A stretch of DNA of 64,000 nucleotides from Agrobacterium larrymoorei (lineage in GTDB: Bacteria; Pseudomonadota; Alphaproteobacteria; Rhizobiales; Rhizobiaceae): contig NZ_JAAMFB010000024.1 in the NCBI RefSeq assembly GCF_013322225.1, positions 51,090 through 115,089 on the forward strand, written 5' to 3'. The position numbers were made by a program, and so were the translations under genes. The notes under the pieces are model-generated. The model searched no databases, was not told where the DNA came from, and worked only from the letters and a program-made list of their open reading frames with translations. Shown one piece after another: positions 8,401 through 17,700 of this stretch. The number at the start of each line of letters is the position of its first letter. The first letter of the stretch is position 1.

Positions 8401-9177
8401 TTAAAGACCGGAAAGAATCGCCAGCGCCTCTTCATGAACAGCCTTGCTCCCGGCTGCGATGATGCGTCCCGCCCCTTCCGGACGTCCGCCATCCCAGGTG
8501 GTGATTACACCGCCAGCCTGCTCGATGAGCGGGATCAGCGCGCCGACATCGTAAGGCTTCAGCCCCGATTCGATGACGAGATCGACATGACCTGCCGCAA
8601 GCAGCGCATAGGCATAGCAGTCCACGCCATAGCGGAACAGCCGAACCTTATCCTGCACCTGGCCGTAGCGCTGCGCTTCTTCCGTGGTGAAGATATGCGG
8701 CGAAGTGGTGAACAGCACGGCATCCGACAGGGCTTTGCAGTTACGCGTCCGAATCTGCTTTTCGCCATCCGGCCCCTTATACCAGGCGTTCTGCCCGTCT
8801 GCGAAATAACGCTCGCCGATGAAGGGCTGATCCATGACGCCCATGACGGAGCGTCCATTGGACTGGAAGCCGATCAACGTTCCCCAGACCGGCACGCCGG
8901 AAATGAAGGCACGCGTGCCGTCGATGGGATCGATAACCCAGACATGCTCACGGTCCAGCCCGACGCTACCATGCTCTTCACCCAACACGCCATGATCGGG
9001 AAATTCGCTTGAAATCAGCGCGCGAATAGCTGTTTCGGCAGCCTGATCGCCCTCGGTGACCGGATCGTATCCCCCCGCCTGCTTGTTATCCACGGCGATG
9101 CCGGTGCGAAAGCGCGGAAGCGTCTCCGCCTTGGCAGCGTCAGCGAGACGAAAGAAGAAATCACGATCTGGCAGCAT
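8401..9177 (-). CDS. hisN: Histidinol-phosphatase of the inositol monophosphatase family
   Basis: 258 residues from the ATG at 9177 (MLPDRDFFFRLADAAK), the usual HisN start; longer in-frame starts at 9216 and 9315 would add Arg/Ser-rich sequence unlike the family. Metal-binding motifs are GEEHG (E67-E68), DPIDGTRAF (D83, D86) and KPYDVGALIPLIEQAGG near residue 208. HisN-type enzymes in actinobacteria and rhizobia dephosphorylate L-histidinol phosphate, the penultimate step of histidine synthesis. Related inositol monophosphatases share the fold, so substrate is inferred from overall resemblance. No other his genes are adjacent. Confidence 0.8.
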   Translation of the reverse strand: MLPDRDFFFRLADAAKAETLPRFRTGIAVDNKQAGGYDPVTEGDQAAETAIRALISSEFPDHGVLGEEHGSVGLDREHVWVIDPIDGTRAFISGVPVWGTLIGFQSNGRSVMGVMDQPFIGERYFADGQNAWYKGPDGEKQIRTRNCKALSDAVLFTTSPHIFTTEEAQRYGQVQDKVRLFRYGVDCYAYALLAAGHVDLVIESGLKPYDVGALIPLIEQAGGVITTWDGGRPEGAGRIIAAGSKAVHEEALAILSGL

Positions 9178-9378
9178 CAAAAATCCCCGGCATCTGTCAT
9201 TGGCTGAAGATGACATAGCGCGCCTTTGCCTGTGGCGTCCACTCTCTTGAGCCTGCTCGCGCACCAAGGTGATTCTTTCCCGAGATGCCTGTTCGGGAAG
9301 CATTTCCCTCCTCATTCCGCATCACGATGAGGCAAGCAGCCGGACGATTGTTCAATTAATAGGCATAAATAAAAATGA

Positions 9379-9406
9379 TTGACAAATAAGCAAAATAACC
9401 TACTCT
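9379..9406 (+). promoter_or_regulatory. Sigma70-type promoter of the small RNA candidate
   Basis: A perfect -35 hexamer TTGACA (9379-9384), a 16-bp spacer and a weaker TACTCT -10 (9401-9406) precede the structured small RNA. Predicted transcription start is around 9412-9414. Confidence 0.55.
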
Positions 9407-9411
9407 CTGAA

Positions 9412-9488
9412 GCACAGTCTTCGACTGTAAATACCCTCCTTGGGTGTTTCCTCCCTAGACTTGACCGCGCCAAGGCGCGGTTTTTTTT
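9412..9488 (+). ncRNA. Candidate trans-acting small RNA with anti-SD motifs (cuckoo/alpha-r14-like)
   Basis: About 77 nt. Hairpin 1 pairs ACAGTC (9414-9419) with GACTGT (9423-9428). Hairpin 2 is an 8-bp stem, AAATACCC (9429-9436) with GGGTGTTT (9442-9449), presenting UCCUU in the loop. A single-stranded CCTCCCTAGACTTGA follows, then a terminator with a perfect 7-bp stem (9465-9471 / 9474-9480), AA loop and eight T. Two pyrimidine anti-Shine-Dalgarno motifs, one in a loop and one between hairpins, plus a strong terminator recall alphaproteobacterial cuckoo RNAs such as alpha-r14 and CcsR. It is encoded between two minus-strand genes and contains no ORF. Family membership is by pattern, not by search. 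Confidence 0.7.
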
Positions 9489-9537
9489 GCCCGGTCAACA
9501 GCTTCAAACTCTTCGGATTTTGGTAAGGATGCGTGGC

Positions 9538-10422
9538 CTACTCGGCAGCGAAGGCCATATCCACGGCATATTCCGAGACGAAGGCCGAAAGCTGGCGCAT
9601 GAACATCTCAAGCGCGGCTTGGATGGCCGGGAAATCCGCAGCCCTCAGCAGTGTCTTTTCATCGACATAAAGCGCCCGGTTGACCTCGATCTGCAAGGCA
9701 TGCAGCGAGCGGATCGGGCGACCGTAATGTTCGGTGATGAAACCGCCCGCATAGGGCTTGTTGCAGACGGCGCTGAAGCCAAGCTCTTCAAGAAAGTGCA
9801 GCGCCGCCCGCGAGATTTCCGCAGAGGCGCTGGTGCCGTAGCGATCTCCAATGATGATATCCGGACGGATATTCGATCCCGCAAGACGGATATTGCCGGG
9901 CATGGAGTGGCAATCCACCAGCACCGCCATGCCGAATTGCGCATGGGTGCGGGACACCAGCCGGCGCAGGCAGGCGTGGTAAGGCTTGTAAATGCCCTCG
10001 ATACGCTCAATGCCCTCTTCCACCGGCAGGCGGTGTGCATAGATGTCCATATTCTCCGCCACGATGCGCGGCACGGTGCCCAGCCCGCCTGCAACCCGCA
10101 TGGAGCCGATATTCGCATAGGACGGAAGCTGACCGTCGAACATGCGCGGATCGAGCTCATAGGGCTCGCGGTTGACGTCCAGATAGGCGCGCGGAAAATT
10201 GGCTTTCAGCATCGGCGCGCCGATATCGGGCGCTGCCGAAAACAGCTCGTCGACGAAGTAATCTTCGGATCGGCGGATCTCATAGGAGTCGAGCCGGGAG
10301 GCTTCCAGAAAGGAAACGGGGTAGCAGCGACCGCTATGGGGCGAATTGAAAACGAACGGAATCGTGTGAGCTGCGGGCTCGCGCACCTCGAAAAGCTCGT
10401 ATTCGCCCGTTACCCAATCCAT
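9538..10422 (-). CDS. N-formylglutamate amidohydrolase family protein
   Basis: 294 residues of the FGase family: FNSPHSGRCYP near residue 25, RRSEDYFVDELF, NFPRAYLDVNREPYELDPRMF, and MAVLVDCHSMPG followed by DIIIGDRYG. Family members hydrolyse N-formyl-L-glutamate to formate and glutamate (last step of one histidine-degradation branch) or act on related acyl-amino acids through a zinc site built from His/Asp/Glu. No other hut genes are visible, so the histidine pathway is not supported by context. Its 3' end faces the terminator of the small RNA. Confidence 0.82.
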   Translation of the reverse strand: MDWVTGEYELFEVREPAAHTIPFVFNSPHSGRCYPVSFLEASRLDSYEIRRSEDYFVDELFSAAPDIGAPMLKANFPRAYLDVNREPYELDPRMFDGQLPSYANIGSMRVAGGLGTVPRIVAENMDIYAHRLPVEEGIERIEGIYKPYHACLRRLVSRTHAQFGMAVLVDCHSMPGNIRLAGSNIRPDIIIGDRYGTSASAEISRAALHFLEELGFSAVCNKPYAGGFITEHYGRPIRSLHALQIEVNRALYVDEKTLLRAADFPAIQAALEMFMRQLSAFVSEYAVDMAFAAE

Positions 10423-10602
10423 TCCGCGCCGTTTACCATGTCATAATTCTGCCAGATGCATCATGTTGCCAGTTGGCGAAGAGCAAGTCCATACTGGACA
10501 ATAGTCACCGCGTCATGATTCGACCATTCACACGATATTTACTCTGGAAATGGTACAATCGCGATAAGGTATTCCAATAATTCAGTAGTTACGGTCACTT
10601 AC

Positions 10603-10965
10603 ATGGTTCAGAAAATTCTTCTCGCCGAAGACGACAACGATATGCGCCGCTTCCTCGTGAAGGCGCTGGAAAAGGCAGGATACAAGGTTTCCTCCTTCGA
10701 TAATGGCGCAAGCGCATATGATCGGCTTCGCGAAGAGCCTTTTTCGCTCCTCTTGACCGATATCGTCATGCCGGAAATGGACGGCATCGAACTCGCCCGC
10801 CGCGCCACCGAACTCGACCCCGACCTCAAGGTCATGTTCATCACCGGCTTCGCAGCGGTCGCACTCAACGCTGATTCGAAGGCTCCGAAGGACGCAAAAG
10901 TCCTTTCCAAGCCTTTCCACCTGCGTGACCTGGTGGATGAAGTCAACAAACTCCTTGTCGCATAA
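10603..10965 (+). CDS. cpdR: Single-domain response regulator CpdR
   Basis: A 120-residue stand-alone receiver domain: acidic pair D10-D11, phospho-acceptor D53 in LLLTDIVMPEMDG, T81 in FITGF and K103 in LSKPFH. The sequence is close to CpdR of Caulobacter and rhizobia, which when unphosphorylated directs the ClpXP protease to substrates such as CtrA and to the cell pole; phosphorylation through the CckA-ChpT relay switches it off. The gene is monocistronic, next to tRNA-Val. The N-terminus MVQKILLAEDDNDMRRFL supports this start. Confidence 0.9.
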   Translation: MVQKILLAEDDNDMRRFLVKALEKAGYKVSSFDNGASAYDRLREEPFSLLLTDIVMPEMDGIELARRATELDPDLKVMFITGFAAVALNADSKAPKDAKVLSKPFHLRDLVDEVNKLLVA

Positions 10966-11047
10966 GGGTTCTCACAAAAACCTGTCACAAAATCGAAAAA
11001 GGCAGTTGACGCTCCATCCGATTTTGTGATTTATGCGCCGCAACGGA

Positions 11048-11122
<75 letters not shown>

Positions 11123-11140
11123 TCCGAATTCAGAAATATC

Positions 11141-11171
11141 AAGGCCTTGCGAGAAATCGCGAGGCCTTTTT
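11141..11171 (+). terminator. Terminator after tRNA-Val
   Basis: AAGGCCT-t-GCGA, loop gaaa, TCGC-g-AGGCCT then TTTTT: an almost perfect GC-rich hairpin with a U tract 19 bp after the tRNA end. Confidence 0.85.
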
Positions 11172-11261
11172 GCATGGTGGGCTGGAGGTTTGTTGAACTT
11201 GCCAGAGTGATGTAAAATCGAAAATCAGGCCGCCCTTTGAAATGGTGACACCTTATCGGCC

Positions 11262-11540
11262 TTATGCCACGGCCTGCGCCACCATATCAGGATGCCGCCC
11301 GATGACGCGCACGTAAGCCACGGCGAAATCCGGTGCGGTGGCCCTGGCCTGCTCCCAATCCCGCAACGTTCCAACCGGGACGCGGAATCGGCTTGCGAAT
11401 TCCGATTGCGATAGGCCGAGCGCCGTTCGCGTCTTGCGGATCAGCCGGGCGCGCTGGCCGCGATCCATGGCCTCTGCCGTCACGTCGAAGTCTTCCGCAT
11501 CGGACGGGTCAGTAGGCAGAACGATATGCTCTTTCTTCAC
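11262..11540 (-). CDS. HTH antitoxin of a BrnT-type module
   Basis: 92 residues with a clear XRE-like HTH at about 36-70 (TRTALGLSQSEFASRFRVPV followed by GTLRDWEQ). The start is GTG at 11540 with an AAGGAG site 9 bp upstream, and that site lies inside codons of the overlapping toxin gene; the genes overlap by 32 bp. Usual BrnA antitoxins are ribbon-helix-helix proteins, whereas an XRE-type partner as here occurs in some DUF497 loci. It presumably neutralises the toxin and represses the operon. Confidence 0.8.
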   Translation of the reverse strand: MKKEHIVLPTDPSDAEDFDVTAEAMDRGQRARLIRKTRTALGLSQSEFASRFRVPVGTLRDWEQARATAPDFAVAYVRVIGRHPDMVAQAVA

Positions 11541-11781
11541 CTTTATTGCTCCTTCTTACCGATATGAACCGGGGTAAGTCGTTCCGCCAGACAAAGACGC
11601 CCGTAAACAACCTGCCCTCAACGACCCCGACCACCTTGAACCGCTCTTCACCATCAACCTCGCGGATGGACGGAATGATCAGATGGTCGTCATCGTCAAA
11701 AATACGATCCCCGAAATCCAGCGGCAACTTATGCTTCTCGCGGTTTGCCGCATCTTTCGCCGGATCGAATTTCTCACTCAT
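11509..11781 (-). CDS. brnT: BrnT-family toxin (DUF497)
   Basis: 90 residues: FDPAKDAANREKH followed by LPLDFGDRIFDDDD at the N-terminus and RFISVRRSNKGEERAYRSAY at the C-terminus are the standard BrnT signature. BrnT has a RelE-like fold and acts as a ribonuclease that stops growth. The toxin is the upstream gene, as in brnTA. A TATGAT -10-like hexamer lies only 11 bp before the ATG, so the leader may be very short. Confidence 0.87.
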   Translation of the reverse strand: MSEKFDPAKDAANREKHKLPLDFGDRIFDDDDHLIIPSIREVDGEERFKVVGVVEGRLFTGVFVWRNDLPRFISVRRSNKGEERAYRSAY

Positions 11782-11840
11782 ACTTCAGATCATACGGGAT
11801 TTCAGTACATCCAGCAAGTGACGATTACCTTCTGCGGATT

Positions 11841-12221
11841 TCAGGCCACCGCCCGCGGCTTCCCCTCTTCATCCACCGCCACCATAATAAACACCGCCTC
11901 CGTCACCTTGTCCCTCGATTGCTCGGAATGTCTGCGGGTCCAGGCTTCGATTTTGAGCGTGATCGAGGTGCGGCCGACCTTTTCGATGCGGGTGTAGACG
12001 CAGAGGGTATCGCCTATTTTTACCGGCTTCTTGAAAACGATCTCGTTGACGGCGACGGTGACCGTGCGTCCGCCTGCCACGTCGTTCGCACGCACGAAGG
12101 CGGCGAGGTCCATTTGGGACATGACCCAGCCGCCGAAGATATCGCCTGCTGGGTTGGCGTCGGCGGGCATGGCCAGCGTGCGCAGGGTGAGTTCCATGTC
12201 AGCGGGCGGTTGAATATCCAT
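11841..12221 (-). CDS. Acyl-CoA thioesterase, YciA-like hotdog protein
   Basis: 126 residues from the ATG at 12221 (MDIQPPADMELTLRTLAMPA), preceded by GAAGG. The motif DANPAGDIFGGWVMSQMDLA carries the conserved Asn and Asp region of YciA/BACH-type hotdog thioesterases, followed by VNEIVFKKPVKIGDTLCVYT. These enzymes hydrolyse a broad range of acyl-CoA esters to free CoA and acid. A longer frame to 12404 adds Arg-rich sequence without family character and is rejected as the start. Confidence 0.87.
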   Translation of the reverse strand: MDIQPPADMELTLRTLAMPADANPAGDIFGGWVMSQMDLAAFVRANDVAGGRTVTVAVNEIVFKKPVKIGDTLCVYTRIEKVGRTSITLKIEAWTRRHSEQSRDKVTEAVFIMVAVDEEGKPRAVA

Positions 12222-12525
12222 CTTCGAAAACCTTCTCGTCACCGGCCTCCCGACCAGAGGGATACCGCAGGCACCCCTCACCTCCAAGTGCGAATTCATC
12301 CCGGCTGCCCTTCGCTGTTTGCACGGGACGCCAACGCAGTGCCGGACCCTGCCGCGTAAAGCTGCACAGCTGTGCAAAGGTCGCGCGTTCATGACGTGCA
12401 ACAAAACAACAGCTTAACGCGCGTCCAAGGCGACGCGCTTTAAATGTTAATTAACCATAATTTGGCAGTCTCTCGTTGAATTAGCTTATCTTCATATACT
12501 TCCAGATGCGGGCGAGGGTTCCGAA

Positions 12526-12729
12526 ATGGCATATGACTGGAGTGGCAACGAGATCAAACAGAAATACTGCGATCTGGCTATCGTCGCGGGCATGCTGACA
12601 ATCGTATCGATGATGGTCACCGCACCCTTCATGCTGCGGCTTGAAGGGCCGCCGCAACCGCCATCGACCTATGTCAAGATCCCGGGACAGGATCGGGAAC
12701 TGACGCCGATGCTGCTTGCCCGGTCTTGA
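12526..12729 (+). CDS. Small membrane protein, function unknown
   Basis: 67 residues: a polar start (MAYDWSGNEIKQKYCD), one hydrophobic helix at about 18-36 (AIVAGMLTIVSMMVTAPFML), then a Pro-rich tail. A GAGGG site precedes the ATG. Its last ~56 bp overlap the 3' end of the convergent ABC gene. The AT-rich upstream region contains TTAACCAT (12451-12458), a CtrA half-site-like octamer. I do not recognise the protein; the membrane helix and ribosome-binding site make it more likely than not to be real. Confidence 0.5.
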   Translation: MAYDWSGNEIKQKYCDLAIVAGMLTIVSMMVTAPFMLRLEGPPQPPSTYVKIPGQDRELTPMLLARS

Positions 12730-14482
12730 CGATATCGAGGTGCAGTACGCGCGGGGACATGGTCTGGAGCACGGCTTCTGAGCGTCCTATATAGATGATC
12801 GCGGTGTCTTTCATGTCCGAAAGCACCGCCGTCAGCCGGTCTATCGTGTCGGGCTCCAGCCCTTCGAGAAGATCGTCGATGAAGAGCCAGCGTGGTTTCA
12901 AAAGCACCGCATTCGCCACGCGAATGCAGGCTTGCTCGTCGGAGTCGAATTTCTTGTCCCACCGGATATTGTCGTCCATCCGGGGGATGATGTGGCCAAG
13001 CCCGCAGAGTTGCAGGGCGTGGAGAAAGTCCTGCTCCTTGAATTTTTGTGGGCTGCGTGGATAGGACAGAATTTCGCGCAACGGTGCTGCGGGTAGATAG
13101 CCGTGCTGGGCGATAAACAGCGTTTCCTCGCGAGGCGGCATGGTAATCTTACCGCGACCCCACGGCCATAATCCGGCAAGTGCGGCAAAGAACAGACGCC
13201 GGTTTACACCCTGGTCGCCGTTTACCATCACCCGGTCGCCGGCGTTGATTTCCACCGGAACTTCCCGCAGCCTGAAAACCCGCGACATGTCCTGCCCGCC
13301 CGCGTCCGGGCATATTTCGACGGAGCTCAACCGCACCGGGCCTGTTGCGCTTTTTTCGACGTCGATTGTGTTTGCCTGCCGCTCCACGCTGTCCATCTGG
13401 ATCAGCGCATTGCGAAAGGTGGAAACACGCTGCAGATTTGCTTTCCACGCGGCGATCGGACCGAAATTATCAATATACCAGCGCAGTGCGACATTCACCT
13501 GGTTGAACGCGCCGACGGCCATCATAAGCCCACCGAAAGTGAGGTGGCCTGAGAAATAGACGGGCGCGGCGATGAGGATCGGCGCAACGATGGCAAGCCA
13601 GCCATATCCGGCAGACACCCAGGTCAGATGCGTCAGCGCCATGGCGAGCCCGCGAATGACGCCGAGAACGGAGTCGATATCTTCCCGAATGCGATGCCGC
13701 TCGTTCTTTTCGCCACGCGCCAATGTGATGGCCGTCAGGTTTTCACTGGCCCGCATAAGCGAGAACCGAAGCTCTGCCTCCTTCGAATAACGCTCGGCAT
13801 TCAGCGGCACCATCCTGTAGCCGACGAGGTTGCTGAGCAGCGAGGCAGACCCGGCATAAACCAGAACGGCCCAGACCATATAGCCGGGAATGGCCACCAT
13901 CTGGCCACCGATCTCGATGGCGAAACCGGCAGAAAGCCCCCATAGCACACCGATGAAACTGACCAGCAGAATGGTGGCGTTGACGAGACCGATGGAAAGC
14001 GCCGTGCTGCTTTCCGCCAGATTTCGCACGTCGTCATGCAAACGCTGGTCGGGATTGATGGCAATCGATCCGAAGCTCGCCAGCTTTGCGGCGCGCCCCG
14101 GCTTGAACCACTGGTCCACCATATCCTTTGCCAGACCCTCGCGCATGTTGAGCGCCGTCATCTGGTTCAGCCACGTCTGAAACACGTTAAGCAGAAGGAG
14201 GGAGCCCGCAATGACGGCAAAGACCTGTAGCTGGTGCAGGAAGGCGCTCAGATCCCGCCGCTCCAGCGCGTTGTAAAAAGGCGCGTTCCACTCGTTCAGT
14301 TTTATCTGCCCGTATGCCGTCACGAGGATGATGGTCAAAAGCGCGCAGGCAAGCAGAATGAGGCGATATCGCACCGGCGAGCCCCAGAAGGCGCGACCCA
14401 TCATGCCGAGCTGCGCGCTGAAACTCAGGTCGAAGCTTGAATAATTGACAGCCTCAGGCGAAGATTTATCTTGAGCTTTCAA
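12674..14482 (-). CDS. SbmA/YddA-like ABC transporter protein with degenerate ATPase domain
   Basis: 602 residues. Residues ~35-345 form the membrane domain of the ABC_membrane_2 (SbmA/BacA-like) family, with five to six hydrophobic segments and the family motif LNEWNAPFYNALERRD near 62-77. Residues ~385-585 align with a nucleotide-binding domain (AALAGLWPWGRG, AQHGYLP, LKPRWLFID), but the catalytic motifs are altered: Walker A reads GDQGVNRR (422-429, Lys lost), the signature region reads FDSDEQA, Walker B ends in Asp-Asp (536-537) and the H-loop His is Arg567. The reading frame is intact, so this is not simple decay. The start is probably TTG at 14482 with AAGG just upstream. Substrate is unknown. 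Confidence 0.82.
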   Translation of the reverse strand: MKAQDKSSPEAVNYSSFDLSFSAQLGMMGRAFWGSPVRYRLILLACALLTIILVTAYGQIKLNEWNAPFYNALERRDLSAFLHQLQVFAVIAGSLLLLNVFQTWLNQMTALNMREGLAKDMVDQWFKPGRAAKLASFGSIAINPDQRLHDDVRNLAESSTALSIGLVNATILLVSFIGVLWGLSAGFAIEIGGQMVAIPGYMVWAVLVYAGSASLLSNLVGYRMVPLNAERYSKEAELRFSLMRASENLTAITLARGEKNERHRIREDIDSVLGVIRGLAMALTHLTWVSAGYGWLAIVAPILIAAPVYFSGHLTFGGLMMAVGAFNQVNVALRWYIDNFGPIAAWKANLQRVSTFRNALIQMDSVERQANTIDVEKSATGPVRLSSVEICPDAGGQDMSRVFRLREVPVEINAGDRVMVNGDQGVNRRLFFAALAGLWPWGRGKITMPPREETLFIAQHGYLPAAPLREILSYPRSPQKFKEQDFLHALQLCGLGHIIPRMDDNIRWDKKFDSDEQACIRVANAVLLKPRWLFIDDLLEGLEPDTIDRLTAVLSDMKDTAIIYIGRSEAVLQTMSPRVLHLDIVKTGQAASASVPDPVPGS

Positions 14483-14735
14483 TACCTTGCCACTTCCTGA
14501 AATCGTAACGCCGGATATGCTTATAAAATCGGATTATCTGTATTTGTCGTGACAGCAATATCATTCCGACACCGCTTGTCCACACACGCCATATTGCCTT
14601 GGCAAATCATGTGCGAGGCAATGCGAAAGCCGCGCCAAATGTTCCTTGCATTCTTTTCGTGCATTGCACAAAATCGGGCAAACAGAGGGGGCGGAGGAAA
14701 TCCGCATAGACCGGAAAAACCGGGCAAGGGCACGC

Positions 14736-17700
14736 ATGTCGATCAAAGCCAGTATCTACCACCTGACGCATTATAAATACGACAGGCCGGTCCGCCTCGG
14801 GGCCCAGATCATCAGACTGAAACCCGCCCCGCATTCCCGCACCCATGTCATCAGCCACTCGCTGAAGGTTTCGCCCGCCAACCATTTCGTGAACCTCCAG
14901 CAAGACCCCTATGGCAATTTTCTGGCCCGTTACGTGTTTCCCGATCCGGTCAGCGAACTGAAGATCGAGGTCGATCTGGTCGCGGATATGGCGGTCTATA
15001 ATCCCTTCGATTTCTTCGTCGAGGAAAGCGCCACCAAGTGGCCCTTCGATTACCCCGAAACGCTACGGGAAGATTTGTCGATCTACCGCACGCCGGAGCA
15101 TGGCGGGCCGCTGTTCAACGCGCTGATGCAGACCATCGACAAGACGCCGGGCCAGCCGACCGTGGATATGGTGGTTGGTCTCAACGCGCGTTTGCAGCAG
15201 GAAATCGGCTACGTCATTCGCATGGAACCGGGCGTGCAGACGCCGGAAGAAACGCTCGCCTCCGGCAAGGGCTCTTGCCGCGATACCAGCTGGCTGCTGG
15301 TGCAGGTGCTGCGCAATCTCGGTCTCGCCGCCCGCTTCGTCTCCGGCTACCTCATTCAGCTTGCGCCGGATCTGAAGGCGTTGGACGGGCCTTCGGGAAC
15401 GGAAGTGGATTTCACCGATCTGCACGCCTGGGCGGAGGTCTATCTGCCGGGCGCGGGCTGGGTTGGCCTGGATCCTACCTCCGGCCTGTTGACCGGCGAA
15501 AGCCACATCCCGCTTTCCGCGACCCCGCATTATCGCAATGCCGCGCCCATTTCCGGCGGTTATTACGGTGAGGCGAATATCGAGTTTGCCTTCGACATGA
15601 AGGTCACCCGCGTGGCAGAGCATCCGCGCATCACCAAGCCTTTCTCGGATGAAAGCTGGGACAGGCTGAATGCGCTGGGCGAAGAGGTGGACCGGGTTCT
15701 GAATGCCGAGGACGTGCGCCTAACCATGGGCGGCGAGCCGACATTCGTATCCATCGATGATTTCGAATCCGATGAATGGAACACCGGCGCGGTTGGCCCG
15801 ACCAAACGCGAAAAGGCCGATGTGCTGATCCGCAAGCTGCGCGAACGCTTTGCGCCCAACGGCTTCCTGCATTACGGTCAGGGCAAGTGGTATCCGGGTG
15901 AAAGCCTGCCGCGCTGGACCTTCTCGCTCTACTGGCGCAGGGATGGCAAGCCGGTCTGGCACAATGCCGATCTGGTGGCGGCTGAAGGCGTCGATACCGG
16001 CGTTACCGCGCAGGATGCGGAAAAGCTGCTCGCAGGCATCGCCTCCAATCTCGGCATAGCGCCGGAACTGGTCTTGCCTGCGTATGAAGACCCGGCGGAA
16101 TGGCTGATCAAGGAAGCCAACCTGCCGGATAATGTCGATCCGTCCAATTCGAAGCTGAAAGACCCGGAAGAACGCAGCCGCATCGCCCGCGTGTTCGAGC
16201 GCGGCCTGACGGAACCCACCGGCTATGTCCTCCCCGTTCAGGCGTGGAATGCGCAAGCCGCTGATGGCAGGCGCTGGATGAGCGAGAAGTGGAAGACGCG
16301 GCGCGGCCGCATCTTCCTCGTTCCCGGCGATAGCGCGGTTGGATATCGCCTGCCGCTCGGTACGTTGCCGCATGTGCCGCCGTCATCCTATCCCTATATC
16401 CACGAGGCCGACCCTTCCATTCCACGAGGACCGCTGCCGGAAACCGTGGCACCCGCTGCACGCCCGCAGCAGGAAGCATCCTTCCAGCCCAGCGAAGCGG
16501 CAACACAGCAGCGCATCGAACAGTCGATCAGCGATATCAACGGCGAGGTCCGCACGGCCATGTCGGTGGAGGCGCGTGATGGTCGCCTTTGCGTGTTCAT
16601 GCCGCCCGTGGAAAAGATCGAGCATTATCTCGACCTCATCGCCGCCGCAGAAGCCGCCGCGACCGACCTAAATTTGCCCGTTCACATCGAGGGTTACGCG
16701 CCGCCGCATGACGAGCGGATGAACGTCATCCGCGTCGCGCCCGATCCCGGCGTCATCGAGGTCAATATCCACCCGGCATCCAGCTGGAAGGAATGCGTCG
16801 ATATCACCACCGCGATCTATGAGGATGCGCGGCAATCACGTCTGGGCGCCGACAAGTTCATGATCGACGGTCGCCACACCGGCACCGGGGGCGGCAACCA
16901 TGTGGTGGTGGGCGGGGCGAACCCGAACGACAGCCCGTTCCTGCGTCGCCCGGATTTGCTGAAAAGCCTCGTGCTGCACTGGCAGCGCCATCCTTCCCTG
17001 TCCTATCTGTTTTCCGGCCTGTTCATCGGCCCGACAAGTCAGGCACCGCGCATCGATGAGGCCCGCCACGACAGCCTCTACGAGCTGGAAATCGCCATGG
17101 CGCAGGTGCCAGCGCCGGGCGAAGGAACCCCGCCGCTGCCATGGCTGGTGGACCGGCTGTTCCGCAACCTTCTGACAGACGTGACCGGCAACACCCACCG
17201 TTCCGAGATCTGCATAGACAAGCTGTTTTCGCCGGATGGCCCCACGGGTCGCCTCGGCCTCGTGGAATTCCGTGGCTTCGAAATGCCGCCGAATGCGCGC
17301 ATGTCGCTCGCCCAGCAGCTTCTCGTGCGGGCGCTGATCGCGCGCTTCTGGAAGAACCCGATAGGCGGCAAGTTCGTACGCTGGGGTACGGCGCTGGCCG
17401 ACCGCTTCATGCTGCCGCATCATGTCTGGGCGGATTTCCTCGATGTTCTCGCAGACCTTCGGCAACACGGCTTCGACCTGCAACCGGAATGGTTCGCTGC
17501 GCAGCTTGAGTTCCGCTTCCCCTTCTTCGGAGAAGTGGAATATGAGGGCTCGAAGCTGGAACTGAGGCAGGCGCTGGAGCCATGGCACGTCATGGGCGAA
17601 CAGGGCGCCATCGGCGGCACGGTGCGTTTCGTGGATTCCTCCGTCGAACGCCTTCAGGTGAAGCTGGAAACCGCCAACCCCGCCCGTTACACAGTGTCCT

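Noticed and set aside
12674..14482. Frameshift as explanation of the altered ABC motifs
   Set aside because: Flanking conserved residues stay in frame on both sides of each altered motif, so substitutions rather than frameshifts explain them.
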